64,000 nt of DNA. It comes from Hirundichthys speculiger (lineage: Eukaryota > Chordata > Actinopteri > Beloniformes > Exocoetidae). The stretch covers positions 53,501 to 117,500 of the forward strand of contig JAGFBZ010000851.1 of assembly GCA_018398805.1 (NCBI GenBank), written 5' to 3'. Every line of letters begins with the position of its first letter. The stretch's first letter is position 1. The position numbers and the translations under genes are program-made. The notes beneath the pieces were generated by a model that had not been told where the DNA came from, did no database searches, and saw nothing but the letters and a program-made list of their open reading frames with translations. Shown here one piece after another: positions 1-12,100 of this stretch.

Positions 1-189
1 CTCTCTGGAGGCCATCAGGTTGTCCCGTCTCTTCTGCAGCGGCGCCTGGAGGTTCTGGAACTTTCTCTCCAAGCTCATCCTCTGGCCGTCCACCTCGTCC
101 GAGTCCTGACCCTCCTGGCTGAGAGCCTGGGACTGACCCTGCAGCTCCTCCACCTCCTTCTGGCGCACCTCCACCTGGCTCTCCAGGAT
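1..189 (-). CDS. sptbn1: sptbn1 exon Z: spectrin repeat 11, cut by window edge
   Basis: At least 63 codons, phase 0 in, coding [31 protein letters not shown] and [10 protein letters not shown]. Acceptor TCCTCCCACAG. No donor is seen, so the exon continues below base 1. Confidence 0.92.
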   Translation of the reverse strand, partial: MLESQVEVRQKEVEELQGQSQALSQEGQDSDEVDGQRMSLERKFQNLQAPLQKRRDNLMASRE

Positions 190-3100
190 CTGTGGGAGGA
201 CAGGGGACAGTTCAGACCCACAGGACGGGGGACATTTCAGACCAGGAGGACGGGGGACAGTTCAGACCAGGAGGACCGAGCAGAGACGGTTCAGATGCAG
301 AGACAATGAAAGACTGAGAGGACGGAAATTAACCAGTTACGGCAACAAAAACCTGTTTACAATTAAAAACATAAACGTTAGCGCTGTAGCGATACTCTAA
401 TCTCACAATACGATACACGATATTCAGCTCACGATGCGATATATATCAATATTCATCTTATAATACATTTACATCATTTTCCGAAAGATTTTAAAGGGAC
501 AAAGTGATTTTGGTGACATCTTGTGAGTGTTCCAATGACCCAAAACTTTAATTACAACTGTGATCAACATTCAGGACAAGAAGCTGTGTTCTGATATTAA
601 TGTAAGGGGTCAACAAATAAGATGACACTTCTCATATTAAATTAAGACAGCAGTAGAATAACACATAACTGGTTTGTTTTATTACTTTTTAATGATTTTT
701 TGAATCATCTCATGAATATTGAATATGAAAAATTGATACTCGATAAAATATTGATATATTTCGCAGAATCGATAAAATCGCTCAGCTCTTATAGATGTGT
801 GCATGAACGTCAGGCTAAAATGATCAAAAAAAAAAAATTACAGTCTTCCTCAGCTCTGATTACTACATTACTACATCGAGTGCCTTTTTAAAGGCACCTT
901 ATGTAGTAATACCACTGCTGACCACACAGGGGCGTCTAGATCTGCTGTGTTGACAGATGAGCCACTGGTCACAGTAATGACTGAGGACGGGCAGGCAAGT
1001 GCTGTAATAACACTTTGTCCCGCCAGAGGACTTTGTCTCGTCTTACTCCAGAGGCTAAACCTGGCTTGCTAGTCCGAAGAAAACCAGGAAGTCAAGCCTC
1101 CGTCCTGGTCTGAAGCTCTTCAGATGAGAGATGGCGTTAGTCTCAATATCCCAGAGATACGAAGACAAAGACCAGGAGAGGAACCTCAGTGTGGACGGAC
1201 TCAGAGCTGAGCTTCAGCCACGTCAAAGGTAAAAGGTCAAAGGTCTCATGAGCAGGTCTCATCCAGCCTTCAACCCCAGCAGACCTGTGTTGTGCAATAA
1301 GGCGTATAACGTGTTCGTTTTAGTCATAAAGGGTTATTACCAACTGTCTTGAGGGACAGCTGCTAATAACCAGAAGGGTATTAACAAAGTTAATAAAAGG
1401 AAACGGGGCACCACCTGATAAATCAGAAAAAGGACTAAACGCGTTAAATTCAGCCTCACACAGGGCACCATTATGTTGTGCAATAAGGCGAATAACGTGC
1501 TCGTTTTAGTCAGAAAAGGGTTATTAGCAGCTGTCCCTCAAGACAGTTGGTAATAATCCTTTTATGACTTAAACAAGCACGTTATACGCCTTATCGCACA
1601 ACACCTGTATGATAAGATCTCTGCCCTGGAGATCCTTAGCTCAGAGATGAAAAGTTTAAAATAACAATTTTGCAATATTTGTGACTTTATGACAAAATGA
1701 CTTGATTATAGGATGTAAAGTTTCATCACAGTTTTATATTTATATTTGTCATTTTTCAAAAGTCAATATTTTATTATAAAAAGTTGAATTTTTAAAGCTG
1801 TGATTTTTCTAAATTATTAAATGGCATCACTGGTTTGATCATGGAGTTCTCAGTTTTTGTAAGAAATCAGCCTGAAATAAATGTCTACTGTTGAAATAAA
1901 ATGAGCAGCGGGATATGACGCCGCGTCGTCTCACCTGCTGCTTCTTCAGCAGGATGTTGACGGACGTCAGGTCTTTCCCGTAGTCGTCCGACTGCAACTG
2001 CATCTCCAGGCCCGTCATCCACTTGTCCAGGTCGGCGCAGCTCTGCGTGAACAGCTCCGCCTTGTTGGCGTCAAACAGGCACTTGGCTTTGGTTTGGGTG
2101 GTGGACTCCAGGTCGTCCCACATCGTCGTCAGGGACGCCAGCTTCTCTTTGACCATGGCTTCTGTCTCCGGTTTCTCCGCCATCAGCGCCTCGGCGTCCT
2201 GAAACGGTTACGTTAGCAGCTCCGTCTCTTTAAGCCTTTACGCCATCAGCCCCCCACCACCGTCCCTTGTCTCACCTTGCTGATCTTGTCCAGCCACTCC
2301 TTGTTGGACTGCAGCTCGGCCATGAAGGCCTGGTGTTTGAGCCACTTGCTGTGGAGGTTCCTGGCCTCGTCGTAGGACATGTCCTGAGCCGTCAGCATCT
2401 TCTCGTTGATCCACAGGGACAGCTGAGGATGCAGAGGAAAGATTAGCCAACCATCGCTGCTCTAACCAAGGATGGTTCTGGTCCTCTGGTGTCCACGGTA
2501 CCTCCTGGCAGTCCTGCAGGAACTTCTGTAGGTCTCTGTTGTCCTTTAGTCTCGTCAGCAGGTCGTTGGCAGCCTGACGGTTCTTCTTGTGTCTGAAAAC
2601 AAACACGTCCACCTTCAGGTCTAGGAAACTGGACATCTGTCTCCATCCAACTTCAAGGCTGGTGCTCGAGTTTTACCCTCGAGACACGAACTCTAACTGG
2701 TCCCCAGAACTGGTCCCCTAGAACTGGTCCTCTAGAACTGGTCCCCCAGAACTGGTCCCCCAGAACTGGTCCCCTAGAACTGGTCCCCAGAACTGGTCCC
2801 CTAGAACTGGTCCCCCAGGACTGGTCCCCTAGAACTGGTCCCCTAGAACTGGTCCCCCAGAACTGGTCCCCTAGAACTGGTCCCCCAGAACTGGTCCCCT
2901 AGAACTGGTACCTAGAACTGGTCCCCAGAACTGGATCCCCAGAACTGGTCCCCTAGAACTGGTCCCGTAGCACCCCCAGAACTGGTCCCCAAAACTGGTC
3001 CTCCAGAACTGGTCCCCAGAAGTGGTACCCTAGAACTGGTCCCCAGAACTGGTCCCTAGAACTGGTCTCTAGAACTGGTCCCCAGAATGGGTCCCCTAGA

Positions 3101-6100
3101 GCTGGTCCCCAGAACTGGTCCTGAGAACTGGTCCCCTAGAACTGGTCCCCAGAACTGGTCCATAGAACTGATACCTAAAACTGGTCCCCAGAACTGGATC
3201 CCCAGTACTGGTCCCCTAGAACTGGTCCCCAAAACTGGTCCTCCAAAACTGGTCCCTAGGACTGGTCTCCTAGAACTGGTCCCCAGAACTGGTCCCTAGA
3301 ACTGGTCCCTAGAACTGGTCCCCAGAACGGGTCCCCTAGAGCTGGTCCCCAGAACTGGTCCCGAGAACTGGTCCCCTAGAACTGGTCCATAGAACTGGTA
3401 CCTAGAACTGGTCTCCAGAACTGGTCCCCCAGAACTGGTCCCCTAGAACTGGTCCCTAGAACTGGTGCCCTAGAACTGGTCCCCAGAACTGGTCCCCCAG
3501 AACTGGTCTCCAGAAGGCCCAGGACAGACGAGACATTGTTTGAGACATTGTTTATCATAAATATCTGTCACCTCTGATCGATGGAGTCCACCTTCTCCTG
3601 AATGCGCTCAGCGTTGACGTTGCCATCGGCGACCAGGCGGCGGCCGGTGTCGACCACGGCGCCGATCTTCTCCTCGTTGGCGTCCATCGTGGTCATGAAG
3701 TCTTCCTGCTTCTTGATGGCAGCTTCCGCCCCCTCCAGGGTGGTGGGCATCTCAGTGTGAGCCAGGACGTACTCCTGATCAAACACAAGGGGGCGTTACT
3801 GCCAGCAGCTGCGGCGTTTAACCAGGGGTGGTGGGGGTCTACAGCTGCTGATGGGGGTCTCCAGCAGCTGGTGGGGGTCTAGCGGGGGTCTACCAGGGGT
3901 GATGGGGGTCTCCAGCAGCTGGTGGGGGTCTAGCGGGGGTCTACCAGGGGGGGTGGGACCACAGCAGACCCCAGCTGGTAAACACCAGCAGTCATCTCAT
4001 GTTACTGTGAAGGAAAGTCTCTTCAGTTGGATATTAAGCAACAAACAACCATTTCTGATAGTTTGTCAGATTTTCATTTTATTTATTCCCACTGTTTTTT
4101 TGTAATTTGTCTTTAACAAATGAATATAGAAACAACACACTTTCCCTTCAATTATTATGTAAACATTAAATTGTTTCAGTGCTGATTTAAAGACTCTTAT
4201 TTTGACAGATTTTCTTCTCAACCTGAAAGACATTGTGCTGTAATGACATCCGTCCACCAGCAGGTGGCAGCCTCACACCTTCTCTTGAACATCCATCCAG
4301 AGTTTATGGACAGTTTATCAGCCTGATCAGATGTTTTATTAGCTGAAGATGCTTCAACATTCATGACATCACTTCTGCTGAGTTTTTAAAATACGTCCAA
4401 CCCAAAATCCTGAATAAAATCAAAGACAAAACTCATCGTTTCATGCTGAACTTCATCCTGATCTTCATGGTCACAAGTTTGACCTCCTGACAATTATCCA
4501 CCATGTTAGTTCATTACTGGTTTTATTCTGGTGAAAAACCCCTCGACTTCATCATAAAGAAGAAATCTGGGAGCAGTGACGAGGTTGTGGTCTAATTATC
4601 TTCTGATCATAATTAATATAGATTTATCTCTGCAGGTCAGATGAAACGAGGCGCTGGGACAGTTCTGTCTCTGAGATTGGAACATGTGACCATCATTAAC
4701 AAGCTCCACCCTTAACCAACCCTAACCTCCCCCTAACTCCCCCTAACTCCCCCTAACTCACTCTCACCTCCCCCTAACTCTCTCTAACCTCCCTCTAACT
4801 CCCCCTAACTCACCCTAACCTCCCCCTAACTCTCTCTAACTCGACAGGTTTCCTTGCAGACGTTTCTTAAATGACTGGTTTCGTTGTTGTTTCTCTGTAG
4901 AAGTGACTCCATCTCAGGCTGCTGATGAATACTTGTAAAAACCCAGTGGAACATGTTATTTAGTTTCAAAGAAGCATCTTAGTTTGTCAAAGAGCTGGAA
5001 GCCAAAGTGAACAACGAGGTAAGAATTCTGCACAAACTCTGCATGACTGATTTGTTTTGACGATGAATCAACTAATTGTTTCAGCTCCACTTCCATCCAC
5101 TGTTGGAACCAGCGCGGGGTCAGGAAGAGCTGCGGTCCCTCTCAGCATGCACTGCTCTGCTGAGAACCAGACTCCAGCTCCAACCATGTGATGGAGGACT
5201 GGATGGACGCCAGTCAGGATTTATAACAGTTCACTCTGTGGTCAGATCACAGCAGCCAGAGTCTCTGAGGGAAGCTGCTGGTCCATCAGAGGGACGACCG
5301 GGACAAACCGGACTGACCAGGTTCAAAGCAGGTCTGAGGGCGTCCCTCAGGACCTGTGACATCACCTTTAAGCCTTTAAGATCTCCAGAAGGGTTGAACT
5401 CCTGCTGTTACGGTCACTTCCTTCTTTCAGAGTAACTCCTGACTTCTAAACATTGACTGGTCTTTAAGAACATCGTCCCCGACACCAATAAACCCCTGGG
5501 ATGGACCCATAAATGGCCCATCCCAGCACCGGTCCAGAGACACCACTGAGAGATCATTAAATGATCATTAATCACTCACTGAATGATCAATGAGCTGCTG
5601 GTTGTTCAGGCAGCTTCAGGTGCATCAGGATCTCTGGACCTGGAAGACCTGGTTTCATCTCTGCGTCTGTCAGCTGATCAGGTTCATTTAATCACACTTT
5701 AACAAACACAACCTAAAGATTTTATCGGGGAAATTCAGCTACATGTGTTATAGTATATTTGAGAAGAAGAGTCCCGATTTATCTCATCTCGATCTGTCCG
5801 TGGTCGGAGGCTCGCAGCTACGAGAACGAGAGTTTACGCACAAATCTGTTCAGGTTGTGACAAATGAGAGGTTCCAACAATGTTACTGGAGGTGAGAGGA
5901 CCAGCTGGAGACCAGCTGAAGACCAGCGGTGGCCTCCAGCAGCAGTCCTGGACCACCTGGTCCAGGACCAACACCGTCTCCACCATCGCTGACCCAAACA
6001 GACTTTTTCTGGAACAAAATGACCAACAGACTTCATGAAGACCTTTACAGAGTTCCTGAAAAGGATCTGCAGGTTTTACCGCCTCATTTTCATCCGCTGG

Positions 6101-9100
6101 GTCACAATTCTTCTTTGTTTCTCCTAAAATCAGCACAGGAGGTGATGCAATCCTGCTGCGCATCTTCCTGTTTTGAGTCTGCGGCTGCAGGAGAGGTGGT
6201 TTCTGAGCTGGGTACTGGTTTGATACCAGAACCCAGGTACCAGAGCCAGTACTGGTATCAAACCAGAACCCAGGTGTCAGAGCTGGTACTGGTATCAAAC
6301 CAGAACCCAGGTACCAGAGCCAGTACTGGTATCAAACCAGAACCCAGGTGTCAAGAGGCGGTACTGGTATCAAACCAGAACCCAGGTACCAGAGCCAGTA
6401 CTGGTATCAAACCAGAACCCAGGCACCAGAGCCAGTACTGGTATCAAACCAGAACCCAGGCACCAGAGCCAGTACGGGGACGGTGGAGGCGACAAAGATC
6501 AATCAATCCTGATTGACTTTAAACTACTTGGATATTTTGATTCTGCCGAATCTGCAGCGGGGGTCTACAGCAGTGGGGGTCTACAGCGGAGGGGTCAACA
6601 GTGGGGGTCGACAGCAGTGGGGGTCTACAGTGGGGTTCTACAGTGGGGGTCTACAGCAGTGGGGGTCTACAGTGGGGGGTCTACAGCAGTGGGGGTCTAC
6701 AGTGGGGGTCTACAGCAGTAGGGGTATACCGAGGGTGTCTACAGTGGGGGTCTACAGTGGGGGTCTACAGCAGTGGGGGTCCACAGCAGTGGGGGTCTAC
6801 AGCAGTGGGGGTCTACAGCGGGGGTCTACAGCGGGTTCTACGGTCTACAGCAGCAGAGGTCTCAAACTCCAGTCCTGCAGGTCTTTGATGTTTCCCACAA
6901 CAAACCTGATTTAACTGGATCATCCAGGTGATCTGGTGATCTGCTCATCTGAACCAGGAACATCTGAGACCTGCAGGACTAGAGGTTCAGACCCCTGGTC
7001 TATCGGGTCCACATACTGAAATGTTACTGTACTATTGCGCCCTCTGCTGACCGCCGCCGGTACTGGAACACCTGCGGATCAGGTGGCGTTACCTGGTTGT
7101 TGAGGAAGGCCTCGGCCTGCTTGGTGTCCCTCAGGAACAGCTGGTAGGCGTGGGACTGGGACAGCAGGTTCTGCCGGTTCTCCCACATCTTGTGCAGCTC
7201 GTTCCAGCCGGTGTCGAGCGCCTGCAGCCGCTGGCGCAGGAACATGTACTGGGCGTCCGTCTGGCCCTGCGTCACCATCTCGCCCATGTCCCGCATCTTC
7301 TGGTAGTCCTCCTCGTAGTTGCGGATCTCGTTCTTGATGCCCTCGTGCTGGGCCAGCAGCTTCTCGGCCTCGGCCAGTGTGTTGGGCATGTCCTCGGAGG
7401 CGATGGCGGTCTGGGTGCGGGACAGCCACGACTGGAAGTCGTCCAGCTCGCGCAGGAACTGCTGGAGCTTGCTGGCCTCGCCCAGAGACTCCTCCCGGTT
7501 CTTCAGAGTCCCCTGTTGACGGATAAGAAGGGACGGCTCATTTCTGACCTGGTTTTAATCCCCAGGGTTCTGGTAGGGGTGCACGATAACTATCGGGCCG
7601 ATAACAAGAAATGACGACGTCATTCCGATAAGTCCGATATCACGACAAATAGCCCCGATAACAAATATATTTTTGTCAACATGGCAGTGACTCACTCCCT
7701 CATGTTACACATAAAAATGAAAAAAAAAAAAAAAAATAGAAAAGGCTGAAAGAACGACTAGCAAACGAGGGAATGTCGGAATTTACATTACACTTTGAAT
7801 GCAGCCTGCAGCACAGCGCTGATCACAACAAATATGGCGGCGTGGAGCTTCGTTAAAGTTTCAGAAGAAGATAGTTTGGTGGTTATTTGTGATGAATCCT
7901 CCGAGTGAATTCTACGAGGAGGGAAGCACAAGCTTTAATACGTAAAACCTGATCAGCCACCTACAACATAACAATTGCTTCTATGGAGTTTTGAAATCGC
8001 GCTAACACGAGCTAATGCTAACGTACGCAAGCCAGCAGCAGTCTCCCCTCTCCCACATCTCTCTCATCTAAAGCTTCCATGAGATAAAAAAACAAAAAAA
8101 ATCACTGAACCTCATTTACTTTAATTAAACGTATTAATTTAAATGGAACCACAAGTCAAAATCCTTTAAATGTTAATCTTTTTCAGTTAGTAATTCTGAT
8201 GCATGTATTTCCATCAGTTCAAGGAGCCTTTATTTTTTATATCAGTCAGTAATGTAGGGGTGTGAAAAAAAAAATCGATTTGGCAATATATCGCGATTTT
8301 CGGCCGCCCAATATAATATCGATTTTTCAGCTCCTAATATCGATATCATCAGTATGTTGTAATGGTTACTTAAATGTGCAAAAACAATAATAAACAATAA
8401 ATAGGTTGTTTTGAAACAAATAGTTTTGACTCAATTTGTCCTCTGAATGATCAATATCATCTGATGAACATATACAGCAACTTGATTTTTCATCTCTACT
8501 TTTAATTTTAATATTAACTGGGTATAATATCACAATATATGGTGATATCGCAATACCGTGATAATATCGTATTGTGAACCAAGTATCATGATACATATCG
8601 TATTGCGAGGTCCTTGCCAATATTCACCCTTACAGTAATGAACCTTATTTAAGTTAATGTGAGATATCAAACAGGTTTGTTTGATAGTTTTACGAAAATG
8701 TTTAAGAGGCTTGTCAAAAGTTTTTCATTGGAAAAAATAAATATCTGTTCATTTAAAGAGTCCAAACTATTTTTGATTTTGTTCATAGTACTGATGTAAT
8801 GATCTTAGGTATATGTGTGTGTTATCAGTTATTGGTATTGGTTCTGGTCTTTTAATGTCTCCAGGTCAACATCTCTGACCCCTGAGATGGACTGATAAAC
8901 CGTAAAACCCAGCTGCGACAGAAACGCCGCTGACCTTCATCTCGTCCCAGACGCCCGTGATCTCAGCCAGTCGTCCTCTGATGGCCTCCGACTGGTCCGG
9001 GTGCTCCGAGGCCAAGCGGTCCGCCTCTTTTCCTAGGTCTCCCAGCTTGTCTTCGATGGCCGCCAGGTCCCGCTCCATCCCCGTCAGCTTCCTCTGCAGC

Positions 9101-12100
9101 GCCATGACGCCGGCCAGGTCGTTGCCCAGCTCCTGGGTCGACTCGATCACCTGCAGGAGGACGTAGAAGTCACCTGCCTTGATCCAGGACTTGATCCAGG
9201 ATCAACAGACGGTGGTTATTAATGTTGCTGCAGTTGTTACTGGAAGCCCAAGAACTGATTACTCTGGTCAGGATTAATCATCTTTAAACCAAACCCAGTT
9301 TTCAGATTCAGGACCGTTTGACTGTAATTGCACTGGTGGGTCTCCAGGTGGCGCCATAATAACATTTATGTTCTGGCTCATATCAGGAAATCAGAAAATT
9401 TTCCCACCGTTTTCAAAAGACTGAAAAGAAACAAGTAAATCTAAGATCGCAAATGATTTTAAAATGATCGTTAATAAAGCTGTTAACGATTTGTTTCATA
9501 GCCAGACTTGTGAGCGTGGCCAGACGAGCATCCTGTGATGTAACAACTCAAAGTTCATGAAACTACTGGAAACCAGGAGGAGATTCTCTGGAATCACATC
9601 AAAACTGGTGAACCTTTTTCCATAGGGGGCGCTACAACACTGGAGTTAAAATAAACCTCACCCACTGGAGGTTTTTTCCTTTTAAAGGCGGGAAAACAAA
9701 CTCCGAGGATTTTCCTCCAGATGTCAGAATCTGGTGTCATGATCTCCAGATAACGTTGATGAACTGATATTTTTAGATGTTAAAGTTACAGGTCGCTGTT
9801 TTTTTTTTTGTTTGTTTTCTTTTTTTTTTTTTTAATTTTAGTTATTTCCTATTTGACTCCATGTTATTTTATTTTTTTACTTGTTTTATACTTGACATTT
9901 TATCCACTCTCGGAATGTCACCTTTTGACTCTATTATGTCATGAAAAAATTAATAAACAAATGTTTAAAAAAAAAAAAAAAAAAAAAGAAGTTACAGGTC
10001 AACTTCAGTTAAAGGACTTTCAAATGTCCAGAGCTCCTACCTCATCACAGGACTAAAATCTAGATTTTTATCTGATCAGAAGAGACCGGCTGGTTTCGTC
10101 TTCGGTACCTTGGTCTTCTCCTTGATCCAGGACTTGGTCTCGTTGCAGTCCAGGTGGTAGTTCTGGACGCCCAGAGCCGAGCTCAGAGTCTCCTTCTTCT
10201 GGTCCACCAGATCTCTGAACTGACCCCACCTGGACGGACAGAGACGGCATCAGTCCTCTACGACAGACGAGACAGACCTTGTGGGTCTTCAGTTACCTGA
10301 TCAGTTGACTAATGAACCAGTTCATTGATACAGTTTGATCAAAGTGGTTAAATACTGAAAATAAATCCATTTTGGTGTGATGGAGACGACATGTCTGGAT
10401 GTCTGGAGTCACAAGAACTCAACACTGAAGAGGTTTGGAGCCACTTTGGTCGGAAATGTATTTATTTCTTTAAGTTTTTGTGGCTCTGCGACACGCAGCA
10501 AACGGTCGCAGGCAGGGAATCGAACCTGTGACCGCTGCAGCACCGCAGCCTACATGGACCGCCCACCCTGACCACTGAGCTACCGGGCCCGGTTGGTTTC
10601 TGTGACATCACAGACCCAGACTAGAGCAGTCTGTCCAGCCTCCTGATCTGTAGCTCCGCCCACAACCTCACATCGCTGTGAGGTTTTGGGCGGAGCTACA
10701 GATCAGGAGGCTGTAGCTCCTCCCACAACCTCACATTGCCGTGTTTTTCTGGTTTCTTTGTGTGAGGTTGTGTGAGATTGTAGCTCCGCCCACAACCTCA
10801 CGTCACTGCGTTCTTTCTACCAGAAGAGTGAGATGGAGAAACTCAGCTGTTTGAGGACACGCTGGCTGTCCAGCTGTCAGAGAGCAGGAAATAAAAGTCA
10901 AACCGGGACCATTAAAGTCATCAGACCTCTAAACTCCAACCCAGATCAGCCCAGATTAGCCCTGCCCACTCTCTGGACTGTTGACCCTCAGGTCTTAAAC
11001 TCCTCCTCCTTTATGTCTGCTCCCTGTAGCCTCATCGTTCCTCTCTGGTTCCTCTCATTCACTCACATGTATAGAGGGTTTTCACGCCGCGTCATCCAAC
11101 CGGAAGTCGCCATCTTGGAGGCACGCGGCAGAGTAAACAAAGCGCACTCACTGGAGTAAATCGGACGTCTTTATTGAAAATGGTAAATTATTGCCGTGTT
11201 TTCAGCTGCACCAACCGGACAGACCACGAGAGACACTTGGAGTTTTATAGACTTCCAAAGGTTATTAAAAATCAGGGAGAACAATGCCAGAGGTTGTCAG
11301 AGGAAAGGAGGCGCTTGTGGTTAGCAAAGCTAAACCAAGACCAGCGTGGCAAAAACCTAGACAACATCCAAATTTGTTCGGACCCATTTTGTGTCAGGTA
11401 AGTTAAGTGAAATGTTGTTAGCTCTTAATTTCACACATGAACAATTATCAAGAAAAAAAAGCTCTAAATTTCTAGTCTAGTGATAATATCAAGCTACCAC
11501 CTAGCAACACTAGCAACACAGTTCTTAAATGTAGAGCTACAATGTGCTATATTTCTAATTGTATTCCAGGTAAAAGGTCTGACCTTTATCAAAAGGATGA
11601 CCCAGATTGGGTCCATCTGTTGGAATGACGGGTAGAAACCAGGTAGTTTACGATGTCGGGGTATGCAAACGAAGGGAAGCTCAGTAAGGTCACCTCCATC
11701 CCAGCTTTGAGGTTTCAGCTGAAACCGAAGACCTGACAGGGTCTGGACCAGAACAGACTCGTCTCTGCTACATGCTAGCTCAGAAGCTAATGACCCGCTT
11801 CAGGGTTACACTGTCATGGCAGCACAAAGCTGTAGGACAGATATCTAGAAGGGCCCACCCTGAAGAACAGAGGGGCGGGGCCTTGTGTCTGACTTCGCCC
11901 CTAGAACCAGCTGCTGTGAAGAGTGCTGGAGGCACCTGGTTGCTGTTCAGATGTCATTTATCCAACCGAAGAGACACGTTTATCCTGAACAACAGATTTC
12001 GGCTAATGAAGGCGTCAGTTTTTTAATCTGATGAGCTCCACTCACTTATCTGGTCGGTTACAAACGTACAAACACGTTTTATACTGAAATGAGTCTGGTT

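Larger units (their letters stand above)
190..1934. other. Intron Y/Z, 1.75 kb
   Basis: No exon. Three short direct copies of a GGACGGGGGACA motif lie at about 205-275, followed by a MITE-like segment (about 400-780), a small palindrome (867-910), a foldback element (1,288-1,603) and AT-rich filler. From 911 to 1,287 and 1,604 to 1,934 I see nothing identifiable. Confidence 0.6.

Noticed and set aside
4700..4850. True telomeric repeat
   Set aside because: The CCCCCTAACTC units do not keep the TTAGGG hexamer; at best a decayed or unrelated tract.
7150..7614. 154-codon plus-strand frame opposite exon U
   Set aside because: Shadow of the GC-rich spectrin exon; the minus frame matches beta-spectrin throughout.
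10508..10592. Functional tRNA gene on the minus strand
   Set aside because: A and B boxes are present, but the stems do not pair well and fish SINE-type sequence follows; better explained as a SINE.
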